Notes: generated by a model not told the origin, from the sequence alone. 64,000 nt of DNA from an uncultured Acetatifactor sp. (GCA_947581865.1 CANPWA010000012.1:1-64000); one strand, 5' to 3'; counted from the stretch's first letter, positions 1-8,110 are shown. A program made the numbers and translations.

Positions 1-122
1 GGCAGTATTTATTGCATAAAAACGAGAACTCATAAAGAAAATGGAAAAAGTGCCAACGAGTACTTGACACAAACTTTTTTCTCTAAGTCCTTGAAACTCA
101 GCCCATTATCCTTTATCATAGT

Positions 123-216
123 CCTATCATACATCTCCTTGCGTTTAGTCTCGCAACTTAATCATAAGGCAGATCTGTATGATAGGGAAGAGGCTTCGAC
201 CTCTTCTTTTTATTTT
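123..216 (+). ncRNA. candidate structured RNA ending in an intrinsic terminator
   Basis: An 11-bp perfect inverted repeat (CCTATCATACA at 123-133, TGTATGATAGG at 176-186) closes a domain that contains an inner hairpin (TTGCG 139-143 with CGCAA 152-156). It is followed directly by a terminator hairpin, GAAGAGG 187-193 with CCTCTTC 200-206, and a T-rich tail. The arrangement looks like the 3' part of a small non-coding RNA or a transcribed leader. No family was recognised and the 5' end may lie outside the window. The only promoter-like element upstream is a TTGACA at 64-69 without a convincing -10. Confidence 0.35.
187..216 (+). terminator. intrinsic terminator
   Basis: Seven-bp stem GAAGAGG (187-193) / CCTCTTC (200-206) with a six-base loop, followed by TTTTTATTTTT. 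It ends whatever is transcribed rightward from the left edge. Confidence 0.75.
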
Positions 217-316
217 TGCCAATGAAAATTATACTCTAAGCCGCAATTATGTAATTTTAGATGACAAATAATATATTATATGGTAAAATTAAAAAAAAGT
301 ATTTGAGGATAAAATA

Positions 317-1141
317 ATGAATGTGAACGCGCTTATGGGCATTTTAACAATAATTACATTGTTTATATGCTGTCCAATATCGTTGATAATTATGATTGTT
401 CTTTTAGTAATGAAAAAGAAACAATGGGTAATATCATTAATTTGCTTAGTAGTAAGTGCTGTTTTGTCAATGAGTTTTATAGCTATTGGTGTTACTTATT
501 CGATAATAATAGGTGATAATGTTACAGAACTAGCGTCGGCACAATATGAAAGTGGAGAACAGTTACAGCATGAAAATGAAAATCAGGTGCCATCGCAGCA
601 ATCACAAGATCAAGAAACAATGACATCGGAAGAACAGGAAAACATTGAACAGACGCAAGAGGATATTGAAAATATAGACATAGAAGAAACAGTACCAGCA
701 AATGAAAATATCAATGACTTTGATATGACCATGACGACAGAAGATGAGTATAAAGATAATTGTCAGGAAATGTTTTATGATGATGTTTTCTTTGGAGATA
801 CTGATTTAACGGGAGAATATTTAAAGCTTAATTTATTTGTATCTGAAAAATATTATTTTACAAAAGAAGACTTATATAAGGATTCAATATATACATTGTA
901 TAATGACAATAACCTTTATACGGATTTTTATAAATGTTGTGTATTAAGAAAAGATACGAATAGTTATATGGGAGAACAAATAGATGTTCTTTTTACGCAA
1001 GATTATGAGTTAGTACCCGATGACTATGATTGTGGAATGCATATTATTGCATACGGAAAAGTGATACATTATTCACAAAATTCTTGGACGGGATATAATC
1101 AGTTATTGTTTATTCCAAGATATATTGAAGTGCTTGATTAA
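317..1141 (+). CDS. AT-rich membrane-anchored protein with acidic linker and possible OB-like outer domain
   Basis: A 274-residue protein of unknown function. Two strongly hydrophobic segments (about residues 7-33 and 37-66) precede a Glu/Gln/Asn-rich low-complexity linker (about 75-135) and a C-terminal globular part (about 136-274) with alternating strands. The ending, LLFIPRYIEVLD, resembles tRNA_anti-like OB-fold modules that are often tethered to clostridial membranes; that likeness is by eye only. GAGG at 305-308 is correctly placed for the ATG at 317. Base composition is far more AT-rich than the core genes, which suggests acquired DNA. It stands alone between a terminator and an insertion sequence. 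Confidence 0.7.
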   Translation: MNVNALMGILTIITLFICCPISLIIMIVLLVMKKKQWVISLICLVVSAVLSMSFIAIGVTYSIIIGDNVTELASAQYESGEQLQHENENQVPSQQSQDQETMTSEEQENIEQTQEDIENIDIEETVPANENINDFDMTMTTEDEYKDNCQEMFYDDVFFGDTDLTGEYLKLNLFVSEKYYFTKEDLYKDSIYTLYNDNNLYTDFYKCCVLRKDTNSYMGEQIDVLFTQDYELVPDDYDCGMHIIAYGKVIHYSQNSWTGYNQLLFIPRYIEVLD

Positions 1142-1212
1142 GGAGCATTCCTGTAATTCAGAAATAATGCCAATTGAATAAAAATGAACCTCAAGGTATG
1201 ATTGAGTTGCAT

Positions 1213-1223
1213 CTTGGCGGATG
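1213..1223 (+). repeat. left subterminal inverted repeat of the IS110 element
   Basis: CTTGGCGGATG, the near-perfect complement of the copy at 2559-2569. It lies 31 bases before the transposase start. Confidence 0.6.
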
Positions 1224-1254
1224 TAAACAAAACAATCAAAACCGGAGGTTCAAA

Positions 1255-2529
1255 ATGAATTTAACACAGAATGACAGATTAAATCAAGTAACATGTGACA
1301 CTTTAGTTGTGGGAGTTGATATTGGCTCACAGGAACATTTTGCCAGAGCCTTTGACTGGAGAGGTTTTGAGTTCAGTAAAAGAGCTTTTAAGTTTGGCAA
1401 TACAAATGTTGGTTTCCGTTCTTTTCTTCGCTTGCTGGAAGAAACACTTAGTAAAACCGGCATGAAGAAAATCATTGTGGGTTGTGAACCTACAGGCTGT
1501 TACTGGCTTGGTTTTCAGAAATTCCTGCAGGACCATGATGTATTGTTGGTAACAGTAAATCCATACAGTGTAAAGAAGTGCAAGGAGCTTGATGATAACA
1601 GCCCTGAAAAGAGTGATTTGAAAGACCCCAAAACGATTGCGGGATTGGTAAAGGATGGAAGATTTTCAACTTCGTATCTTCCTACAGGAGTTTATGCTGA
1701 AATCCGAGAGGCTTTCGTATGTAAGGAGCAGATCATGAAGCAGCATGTAAGGCTGTCAAATCAGATACAGGGATGGCTTCAGAAGTATTTTCCGGAATAT
1801 TTTGAATGCTACAAAGACTGGGATTCTACCAGTGGACTAATGGTGCTGGAACATGCGCCATTACCACAGGATATCATAAGAATCGGTGCCGGAGGCATCA
1901 ATAAGATATGGCGAAATGCCAGGGTACGTGCAGCGGGAATAAAGAGGGCAATGACCCTGATAGAAGCTGCACAGAACAGTGTCGGACTGGAAGGAGGAGA
2001 GGCCGCAAGGCTTGAAATCTGGATACTGGTAAAAGACTACATTGCCAAGGCAGCACAGCTAAAACGACTGGATGAATATCTGGCACAGAAAGTAATGGAA
2101 GTACCAAATGTGGAGAAACTGCTCGCCATAAAAGGAGTAGGGCTGAGTACCGTGATAGGCTTTGGCGCAGAGGTGGGTGAAAACGGACGTTTCACAGACC
2201 CGAGACAGATTCAGAAGCTGGCAGGTTTGGAGATAACCAAAATCAGTTCCGGCAAACGAAAAGGGCAGCCGGGAATCAGCAAGAGGGGCAGGTGTAAGCT
2301 GCGGAGAGTGATGTATGAGTCGGCAAGGTCGCTCATCACATGGAATCCGGCATTTCAGGATGTGTTCCTGTATTACAGGCATCGTGAGATGAGACCATTG
2401 GGAGGAATGCAAAGTAAGATAGTGGTTGCCTGCAAGGCTATCAGAGTATTTTTTGTGATTTTGCAGACAGGATGTGACTTTGATGAAGAACGGTTCAGAA
2501 AAGATATCATCCGACCACAGGCAGCGTAA
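1255..2529 (+). CDS. IS110-family transposase
   Basis: A 424-residue DEDD-type recombinase that moves its own element as a circular intermediate, guided in this family by an element-encoded RNA. The N-terminal RuvC-like domain (DEDD_Tnp_IS110) starts VVGVDIGSQEHFARAFD, with the first catalytic Asp in VDIG, and continues through GCEPTGCYW. The C-terminal Transposase_20 domain shows LLAIKGVGLSTVIGF and KISKRGRCKLRR-like helices, with the family's catalytic Ser region near QPGIS. The ATG at 1255 is preferred because GGAGG (1244-1248) sits ideally before it; an in-frame TTG at 1174 has no such site. The frame is intact and full length, so the element may be active. Confidence 0.92.
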   Translation: MNLTQNDRLNQVTCDTLVVGVDIGSQEHFARAFDWRGFEFSKRAFKFGNTNVGFRSFLRLLEETLSKTGMKKIIVGCEPTGCYWLGFQKFLQDHDVLLVTVNPYSVKKCKELDDNSPEKSDLKDPKTIAGLVKDGRFSTSYLPTGVYAEIREAFVCKEQIMKQHVRLSNQIQGWLQKYFPEYFECYKDWDSTSGLMVLEHAPLPQDIIRIGAGGINKIWRNARVRAAGIKRAMTLIEAAQNSVGLEGGEAARLEIWILVKDYIAKAAQLKRLDEYLAQKVMEVPNVEKLLAIKGVGLSTVIGFGAEVGENGRFTDPRQIQKLAGLEITKISSGKRKGQPGISKRGRCKLRRVMYESARSLITWNPAFQDVFLYYRHREMRPLGGMQSKIVVACKAIRVFFVILQTGCDFDEERFRKDIIRPQAA

Positions 2530-2745
2530 AGAACAATAAAGCACACTGTAACAGTGTACGTCCGCCAAGGTTCAATTGTTGCTGGATTACAGGAGTGCTC
2601 TCTGGCAATGACAAAGCAGAGCGAAGCCGCTAAAACATGTTTTATAGGGCAAGACCCTGATAAGGAGCAGTGGCGGCACCCACTATGGGAAGGCTGGACG
2701 AAGGAATTTAGGACTCTGTGCATTTGCATCAGATGATCCTGTTAG
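2530..2745 (+). ncRNA. candidate IS110 guide (bridge/seeker) RNA region
   Basis: This non-coding flank after the transposase holds several short hairpins: ACACTGT/ACAGTGT (2543-2549 and 2551-2557), AGGG/CCCT around GGCAAGACC near 2647-2660, and AGTGG/CCACT near 2668-2685. IS1111-type elements are known to encode their guide RNA downstream of the transposase, and the placement fits. The target- and donor-binding loops cannot be assigned without the donor and target junctions. If the element ends at the inverted repeat near 2569, most of this region would lie outside it. Confidence 0.35.
2559..2569 (+). repeat. right subterminal inverted repeat of the IS110 element
   Basis: CGTCCGCCAAG, inverted relative to 1213-1223 with one mismatch, 30 bases after the transposase stop. 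Confidence 0.55.
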
Positions 2746-2986
2746 ACATGAGAGGTTAGCAGCCATAGGAAGAATGGGACATGGGATTCGCCTTCATAAA
2801 AAGGATGACGTTGTATTTCGTGTACCTTTCTGACCGGAAAATGAGTACTTTGAACCAGAAAAGATACAGTTTTCGCCCATATAAAAGAGCTGAGTCATTG
2901 TTGTAACTTTTAACCCAATTGCACAAAGTGCCTAAAATAAAGGATTTTTTGTGCAAAATAAATAAGAAAGTATAGAGAGTTAAAAT
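2746..2986. other. intergenic stretch without a recognised gene
   Basis: No convincing coding sequence is seen in these 241 bases. A 9-bp inverted repeat (TTGCACAAA 2919-2927, TTTGTGCAA 2948-2956) lies just before the next gene and may be a regulatory dyad or a weak terminator. Confidence 0.5.
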
Positions 2987-3214
2987 ATGGCAAATGTTAA
3001 ATGCCCGAATAGAGGGTGTGATGGGGTTGGTATTCCCGTTGATACTAAAAAGAAATTTTCTTTTGGAAAAGCGATTGTTGGAAATACAATAGGAGGTGTA
3101 TTAGGTGGTCCGCTGGGTGCAGTTGTTGGAACTGCTACAGGTATAAAAGGTAAAAGAGGAAAAACAAAGTTTGTGTGTTCAAAATGTGGATATGTATTTG
3201 AAAGAAAAATATGA
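2987..3214 (+). CDS. small zinc-ribbon protein with a glycine-zipper-like middle
   Basis: A 75-residue protein. A Cys pair near the N-terminus (C6 and C11, in CPNRGC) and a CSKC pair near the C-terminus suggest one zinc ribbon. Between them is a Gly/Ala-rich hydrophobic stretch (about residues 28-52, FGKAIVGNTIGGVLGG) like the glycine-zipper segments that insert into or pack against membranes. The function is unknown. A weak GAGAG stands before the ATG. The gene is AT-rich like its neighbours and unlike the core chromosome, so it was probably acquired with them. Confidence 0.65.
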   Translation: MANVKCPNRGCDGVGIPVDTKKKFSFGKAIVGNTIGGVLGGPLGAVVGTATGIKGKRGKTKFVCSKCGYVFERKI

Positions 3215-3282
3215 CTAGATATTAATAATTAAGATTATATGTGTAATTGACATAAAAATTATCTTAGAAAGGATATGTTAGT

Positions 3283-3669
3283 ATGACAATAGTGATTACA
3301 TTAGTATCTGCAATAATATCAGGAATTTTGGCAACAATTATCACTTTATGTGTGAATCACCACATGGAAACAAAGAGGATAAAGAGAGAATTACTTTATG
3401 ATGTTTTTGGATATAGATATTTACTAACAGATAATTCAAAAACTGATGGACAAGACACTAGTCTACTAAACAGAGCATTAAATAGGATTCCTATTATTTT
3501 TAATAAAAATCAGAAAGTTATGACAGCATATGATAAATTTGTTCTAGCAAATGATACTGTGGATAAAAACGATATATTCATTACTTTATGCAAGGAAATG
3601 TGTATAGATGTTGGCATAAATGTAGACAACTGGAACGATAGTAAAATAACAAAGACTATTATAGTTTAA
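3283..3669 (+). CDS. small membrane-anchored protein, DUF6680-like
   Basis: A 128-residue protein of unknown function. One N-terminal transmembrane helix (about residues 3-25) is followed by a basic cytosolic stretch (METKRIKRELL) and a helical domain containing IPIIFNKNQKVMTAYDKF. That pattern recalls the DUF6680 family, in which an IP-x-F motif precedes a Lys/Asn turn; the assignment is from memory. GAAAGGA at about 3267-3273 serves the ATG at 3283. The gene is AT-rich. It ends six bases before the first copy of the repeat that flanks the nuclease gene, so the repeat's hairpin may terminate it. Confidence 0.6.
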   Translation: MTIVITLVSAIISGILATIITLCVNHHMETKRIKRELLYDVFGYRYLLTDNSKTDGQDTSLLNRALNRIPIIFNKNQKVMTAYDKFVLANDTVDKNDIFITLCKEMCIDVGINVDNWNDSKITKTIIV

Positions 3670-3674
3670 TTACG

Positions 3675-3823
3675 TTTTACACTTTTTTAACACACCCAAG
3701 CCAGTGCCCCGCAATCTCCTTTCTTTCGGCAGTTTGCGGTAAAATTGCGCTTCAAGTCCCATCTTCCGCAGTCGGATTAAGTGCGGTAAATATGGCGGGA
3801 AAGCCGTATTTACCGCGTTTTTT
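3675..3823 (+). repeat. direct repeat copy 1 flanking the PD-(D/E)XK gene
   Basis: This roughly 149-bp segment aligns from end to end, with scattered substitutions and single-base gaps, to 4999-5146 in the same orientation. The best-kept parts are the CTTCAAGTCCCATCTTCCGC block and the terminal hairpin. Together the two copies bracket the nuclease gene on the minus strand. Confidence 0.85.
3783..3823 (+). terminator. strong intrinsic terminator inside direct repeat 1
   Basis: A 14-bp stem (3783-3796 with 3803-3816, one G-T pair), loop GGGAAA and a following T run. It is placed to stop rightward transcription of the gene at 3283. Confidence 0.8.
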
Positions 3824-3911
3824 GTCTTTTTAATCTGCTGCTGCAAGCAAGGCGGTGTCTGCCCCGCGGTGTCAGTCTGTATATTGTCGCTTATGTTCCT
3901 CTTTTGGGCGC

Positions 3912-3950
3912 AAAAAAAGCGCATGGTTTACAATTTACTGTTCCATGCGC
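3912..3950 (-). terminator. intrinsic terminator of the PD-(D/E)XK gene
   Basis: Read on the minus strand: GCGCATGG (3950-3943) and CCATGCGC (3926-3919) form a perfect 8-bp stem followed by seven T (3918-3912). It lies about 40 bases after the stop codon of the nuclease gene. Confidence 0.85.
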
Positions 3951-3988
3951 CTTTACGCTGTTGTTTTGATAGGAAACTGTGATATTGA

Positions 3989-4822
3989 TTATGCCAACTG
4001 CATGGACTGGCTTTCTAACTCCTTAACTACATCAAGGGATAATTCCGTAGCTTCTGCTATTTCCTCTAAAGTCATTTTACCTAACTTTATTAAATGTACT
4101 GCTGTCTTTTTATTTGCTTTTTGCTCCGCTTCTTGTGCCGCTTTTTGTGCCGCTTCCTTCCTCATATCTTCCATAATTTTACACATGGCCGCCACTCCTT
4201 TCTCGTCCTGCTTGAAATACCTTGCTTTCTTAGCAAGTGCTTCATAATTCATATCATCGGGGTTAGTGCATGAAAAATCGTGCATTAACTTACCGACTTC
4301 ATCATCGCCCCTGTATTTGCCATTCACATATAGGATATGCGAACCGTCACCAAACAATACTTTATTTTCCCCGATCGCAACATATCGCTCTACTGGATAG
4401 ATCGGCTGATTTCCTTTCATTACATCATTTTCCGTTATAAAAATAACATAACTGTCTGGAATATCCTCCGTATCATCGCCCGCTTTCAATATATGTGCGT
4501 CCAGCAGGCTGCTGTTGTGCCTTGCCCTTTTTGCGCCAGCTCCTGCGTCTTTCCTTTGAATTTCCACGTCAAATTCCCTGTTGTCACTGTCAACCGCATG
4601 AACATCTAAGGTAGCGGAACGCCCCTGTAGATTCTTTAGCGTTTCCTGCGTCCGGACTGACTTAATCTTTATATTCCTTTTTCCTAAAATAATCTGTAAT
4701 ATCAGCTCCACACCTTCAAAATTATCTGCAAGGCAGACAGTCATAAAATCATCGTCCATGTATCGGAGTGATTTCAAACGCTCTAAATCCTCTTGATGTA
4801 TCTGCTCCGTTGTATTCAACAA
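3989..4822 (-). CDS. PD-(D/E)XK nuclease family transposase-like protein (Rpn/PDDEXK_2)
   Basis: About 277 residues, the usual length for the clostridial PDDEXK_2 / recombination-promoting-nuclease family. The nuclease core is visible: an early MDDDFM motif, then LDVHAVDSDNREFDVEIQRKD, giving the D...E-x-Q/K metal site typical of this family, and the YVIFITENDVM strand. The tail is Ala/Gln/Lys-rich and helical (EAAQKAAQEAEQKANKK) and then has an HTH-like MTLEEIAEATELSLDVVKEL. These proteins are linked to horizontal transfer and are amplified in Lachnospiraceae; whether they transpose is unproven. The start is uncertain: a GTG at 4828 is only a few bases from AGAAGG, so the TTG at 4822 or 4819 fits better. 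The gene is flanked by direct repeats. Confidence 0.85.
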   Translation of the reverse strand: MLNTTEQIHQEDLERLKSLRYMDDDFMTVCLADNFEGVELILQIILGKRNIKIKSVRTQETLKNLQGRSATLDVHAVDSDNREFDVEIQRKDAGAGAKRARHNSSLLDAHILKAGDDTEDIPDSYVIFITENDVMKGNQPIYPVERYVAIGENKVLFGDGSHILYVNGKYRGDDEVGKLMHDFSCTNPDDMNYEALAKKARYFKQDEKGVAAMCKIMEDMRKEAAQKAAQEAEQKANKKTAVHLIKLGKMTLEEIAEATELSLDVVKELESQSMQLA

Positions 4823-4998
4823 TATCACCTTCTTTTGCCACTTTTATTATACATCGGATAATACCTTTTGAAAACTGTAATTTTCGTGAAATTTTCACCT
4901 CAATCTTCCTCCCTTCGTTTAGTCCTGCTCTGCATTTTATTCTGCTGTCTGCCCTCGTTATGGCATTATTTTTCTTGCTTAAAAAGAAAGATTTTGGC

Positions 4999-5146
4999 TT
5001 TTACACTTTTTTACACACCCCAAGCCAGTGCCCTATAATCCCTTTTCTTTTGGCAGTCAGCGGAAAATTTGCACTTCAAGTCCCATCTTCCGCAGTGTTA
5101 TATGGTGCGGTAAATATGGCGGGAAAGCCGTATTTACCGCTTTTTT
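4999..5146 (+). repeat. direct repeat copy 2 flanking the PD-(D/E)XK gene
   Basis: The second copy of the roughly 150-bp repeat (see 3675-3823), upstream of the nuclease gene. Identity is about 85 percent by eye and rises to near complete in the terminal hairpin. Confidence 0.85.
5107..5146 (+). terminator. intrinsic terminator inside direct repeat 2
   Basis: The same 14-bp hairpin as in copy 1 (5107-5120 with 5127-5140, loop GGGAAA) followed by six T. No plus-strand gene ends just before it, so it probably came along with the duplication. Confidence 0.7.
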
Positions 5147-5316
5147 CATGTTCACGCGAGGCGAGGGGACCGGGCAGAGCAGCTGCGAATGGGATGTCAG
5201 AAAATATTTTTATATTTTTTCTCCGGACAGAAAAATAAAAAGGATTTTTGTAAAAATTGCAGAATACATTTATTAGGGCAATCTTTGGAGAAGGCTTGAC
5301 GCAAAAGGAGAGCAGT

Positions 5317-6321
5317 ATGACGATCAGGGAAAGTTTGGAACAGTGGGAGGAGGATTATCTGAGTCCCTATGCGGCGAAGAGTAAAAATTCAAAGGGAAGG
5401 CTCAGAGAGGAAGCGCAGTGCGATATACGTCCCGTGTTTCAGCGGGACAGAGACCGTATCATCCACTGCAAGGCGTTCCGCAGGCTGAAGGATAAGACAC
5501 AGGTTTTTCTGACTCCCGAGGGCGATCACTATCGCACCAGACTGACCCATACGCTGGAGGTCTCCCAGAATGCGAGAACGATCGCCAAAGCATTGAAATT
5601 GAACGAGGAGCTGGTGGAGGCGATCGCTTTGGGGCATGATCTTGGGCATACGCCCTTTGGACATGCCGGGGAGCGCGCCTTAAACAGGGTGTGCCCTTTG
5701 GGATTTGAACACAGTGAGCAAAGCGTCCGCACGGTGGACAGGCTGGAGAAGGACGGGCAGGGGCTGAATCTCACTTATGAGGTGAGGGACGGAATCCTGA
5801 ACCATCAGACCAGCGGCAGACCGCATACCCTGGAGGGCAAGGTGGTGCGTCTGTCCGATAAGATCGCATACATACATCACGATATGGACGATGCCGTGAG
5901 GGCAGGGCTGCTCACGGAGACGGATGTCCCCGGGGAGATCCGCGAGGTGCTGGGCTCCACGCCCGGAATGCGTCTGGATTGCCTGATCCATGATATTGTG
6001 ACGAACAGTATGGATAAGAATGATATCATCATGTCAAAGCGGGTGGCAAATGCCATGGCCAAGATCCGGCAGTTTTTGTTTGACGAGGTATACACGAATC
6101 CCATTGCCAAGAGCGAGGAGGCGAAGGCAGAGGCTCTGATGGAGACTCTGTATCATCATTATATGAAGCATGTGGACGAGCTGCCGGAGGAATTTTTGAA
6201 GCTGCTGTCGGAGGGAGAGCCCAGAGAGCGGGTCGTCTGCGATTATGTGGGCGCCATGACGGACCGGTTTGCCATTGCAGTTTACAATGATATTTTCGTG
6301 CCCAAGTCCTGGCAGATTTAA
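5317..6321 (+). CDS. dgt: deoxyguanosinetriphosphate triphosphohydrolase-like HD protein
   Basis: A 334-residue dNTP triphosphohydrolase that converts dGTP or other dNTPs to the nucleoside and tripolyphosphate, thereby limiting dNTP pools. The HD-domain metal residues are visible in RTRLTHTLEVSQ and LGHDLGHTPFGHAGE, with a later Asp in VRLSDKIAYIHHD. The N-terminal CKAFRRLKDKTQVF block is characteristic of the family. AGGAG (5306-5310) fixes the ATG at 5317. The gene opens the dgt-dnaG-rpoD run, a common clostridial order, and dnaG follows after 16 bases, so the three are probably co-transcribed. Confidence 0.93.
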   Translation: MTIRESLEQWEEDYLSPYAAKSKNSKGRLREEAQCDIRPVFQRDRDRIIHCKAFRRLKDKTQVFLTPEGDHYRTRLTHTLEVSQNARTIAKALKLNEELVEAIALGHDLGHTPFGHAGERALNRVCPLGFEHSEQSVRTVDRLEKDGQGLNLTYEVRDGILNHQTSGRPHTLEGKVVRLSDKIAYIHHDMDDAVRAGLLTETDVPGEIREVLGSTPGMRLDCLIHDIVTNSMDKNDIIMSKRVANAMAKIRQFLFDEVYTNPIAKSEEAKAEALMETLYHHYMKHVDELPEEFLKLLSEGEPRERVVCDYVGAMTDRFAIAVYNDIFVPKSWQI

Positions 6322-6337
6322 ATAGCGGGGAGACAGT

Positions 6338-8110
6338 ATGTACTACGCTGAAGAGCTGGTGGAAGAGATCCGACTGAAAAACGATATAGTGGGTGTGGTA
6401 TCAGGGTATGTAAAGCTTCAAAAAAAAGGTGGGAACTATTGGGGATGCTGCCCCTTTCACAACGAGAAGACTCCTTCCTTTGCAGTGTCCGAGAGCCGGC
6501 AGATGTATCATTGTTTCGGCTGCGGTGTCAGCGGGAACGTGTATACTTTTGTGATGCAGTATGAAAATTATTCCTTTCCGGAGGCGGTGAGGATGCTGGC
6601 ACAGAGAGCCGGCGTGAACCTGCCCGAAGCGGAGCAGTCGGCGGAGGAGAAGAAACGCGCCGGCAGGCGGGCAAGGCTTTTGGAGGTGAACAGGGAAGCG
6701 GCAAAGTTCTTTTATTTCCAGCTTCGTTCCCCCCATGGGGAGACGGGGATGAAATATCTGCAGAGAAGAGAGCTCACCCCGGAGACGATACACCGATTCG
6801 GGCTGGGGTATGCGGGCAAGAGCGGATACGCGCTGGTGGAGTATCTTCGCAGCAAAGGCTTTGAGGACGAGCTGATCCGGGAGGCGGGGCTGGCCACCCA
6901 TTCTGAAAAGCATGGGCTGTCCAGCCAGTTCTGGAACAGGGTCATGTTTCCCATACAGGATATCAATCACAGGGTCATTGGTTTTGGCGGGCGTGTGATG
7001 GGAGACGGGGAGCCCAAATACCTCAATTCCCCGGAGACGCCGATCTTTGACAAGCGGCGCAATCTGTACGGATTGAATTTTGCCCGCACGGCGCGCAGCG
7101 GAAATATCATTCTCTGTGAGGGCTATATGGATGTGATCGCTATGCATCAGGCGGGATTTACCCAGGCAGTCGCCTCCCTGGGGACGGCGTTTACCCCTGA
7201 GCAGGCAATTCTTATCCGGCGGTACACGGACAATGTGCTGCTGGCATATGACAGCGACGGGGCGGGTGTCAAGGCGGCGCTGAGAGGCATAGGGATCCTC
7301 CGCGACGCAGGGCTTGTGGGGAAGGTCATCAATATGAAGCCTTACAAGGATCCGGATGAGTTTATGAAAAATCTGGGGAGAGACGCCTTTCAGGAGCGGA
7401 TCGATCAGGCGGAGAACAGCTTTTTCTTTGAGATCCGAATGCTCTCAGAGCAGTATGATATGGGCGATCCGGAGCAAAAGACCCGGTTCCACCGGGAGAT
7501 TGCACGAAAACTCTGCGAATTTTCCGAGGATGTGGAGCGGGAGAATTATCTTCAGGCTGTTGCGGAAAAGTATTTTATCGGCGTGGATAATTTGCGAAAG
7601 CTTGTCATCAGCTATGCGGCAGCAGGCGGGACAGCGCGGCCCATGGAGAGGCCAAAGCCGGGAGTTGCGCCCAAGAAGGCGCCCGAGGACAATATCCGCC
7701 GCTCCCAGAAGCTTTTGCTCACATGGCTTGCGGATGAACCCGGAGTGTATGAGAAGATAAAACAATATGTTTCGCCGGAGGATTTTACGGAGGAACTGTA
7801 TCGGAGAGTTGCGGAAAAATTGTTTGCGGGGCTGGAACAGGACGGGTTTCAGGCGGCGGGCATCATCAGTACCTTTGAGGATGAGGAGGAGCAGCGGCAG
7901 GCGGCGGAACTCTTTAACACCACGCTTCCGAATCTGGAGACGCGGCAGGAGCGGGAGAAGGCGTTTCACGATATTCTGCTCGCGGTCAAGAGAGGAAGTT
8001 ATGAGTATTATACGGCGAGACTGGGCGTGGATGTGAATGCCCTGACCAAGGTGGTAGAGGGCAAGAAAGCGTTGGAAACACTGGCAAAAACGCATATTTC
8101 TCTGGATTAG
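6338..8110 (+). CDS. dnaG: DNA primase
   Basis: A 590-residue primase that makes the RNA primers for the replication fork together with DnaB helicase. The N-terminal CHC2 zinc finger is complete (CPFHNEKTPSF ... YHCFGCG). The primase core contains IGFGGR and the TOPRIM elements CEGYMDVI and LAYDSDGAGVKAA, which supply the acidic metal ligands. The C-terminal part (about 440-590) is helical and matches the DnaB-interacting region. The GGGGAGA site at about 6328-6334 fits the ATG. It lies between dgt and rpoD as in the classical macromolecular-synthesis operon, here without rpsU. Confidence 0.97.
   Translation: MYYAEELVEEIRLKNDIVGVVSGYVKLQKKGGNYWGCCPFHNEKTPSFAVSESRQMYHCFGCGVSGNVYTFVMQYENYSFPEAVRMLAQRAGVNLPEAEQSAEEKKRAGRRARLLEVNREAAKFFYFQLRSPHGETGMKYLQRRELTPETIHRFGLGYAGKSGYALVEYLRSKGFEDELIREAGLATHSEKHGLSSQFWNRVMFPIQDINHRVIGFGGRVMGDGEPKYLNSPETPIFDKRRNLYGLNFARTARSGNIILCEGYMDVIAMHQAGFTQAVASLGTAFTPEQAILIRRYTDNVLLAYDSDGAGVKAALRGIGILRDAGLVGKVINMKPYKDPDEFMKNLGRDAFQERIDQAENSFFFEIRMLSEQYDMGDPEQKTRFHREIARKLCEFSEDVERENYLQAVAEKYFIGVDNLRKLVISYAAAGGTARPMERPKPGVAPKKAPEDNIRRSQKLLLTWLADEPGVYEKIKQYVSPEDFTEELYRRVAEKLFAGLEQDGFQAAGIISTFEDEEEQRQAAELFNTTLPNLETRQEREKAFHDILLAVKRGSYEYYTARLGVDVNALTKVVEGKKALETLAKTHISLD

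Larger units (their letters stand above)
1205..2745 (+). mobile_element. IS110-family (IS1111-like) insertion sequence, limits approximate
   Basis: The element is defined by an IS110 transposase (1255-2529) with subterminal inverted repeats around it: CTTGGCGGATG at 1213-1223 and CGTCCGCCAAG at 2559-2569, 10 of 11 positions complementary. Subterminal repeats are a known trait of the IS1111 branch. Non-coding DNA rich in short hairpins continues to about 2745. IS110 elements make no long terminal repeats or duplications, so exact ends cannot be read here: the right end could lie just past 2569 or nearer 2745. Confidence 0.6.

Noticed and set aside
1..216. tracrRNA-like or type II CRISPR component
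   Set aside because: Some strings recall tracrRNA tails, but there is no repeat, anti-repeat or cas9 in view.
2554..2736. A 60-codon frame after the transposase
   Set aside because: It has no ribosome site or homology and overlaps the hairpin-rich flank of the element.
5160..5256. Coding extension upstream of dgt
   Set aside because: The in-frame upstream start at 5257 lacks a ribosome site, and AGGAG at 5306-5310 fixes the start at 5317.
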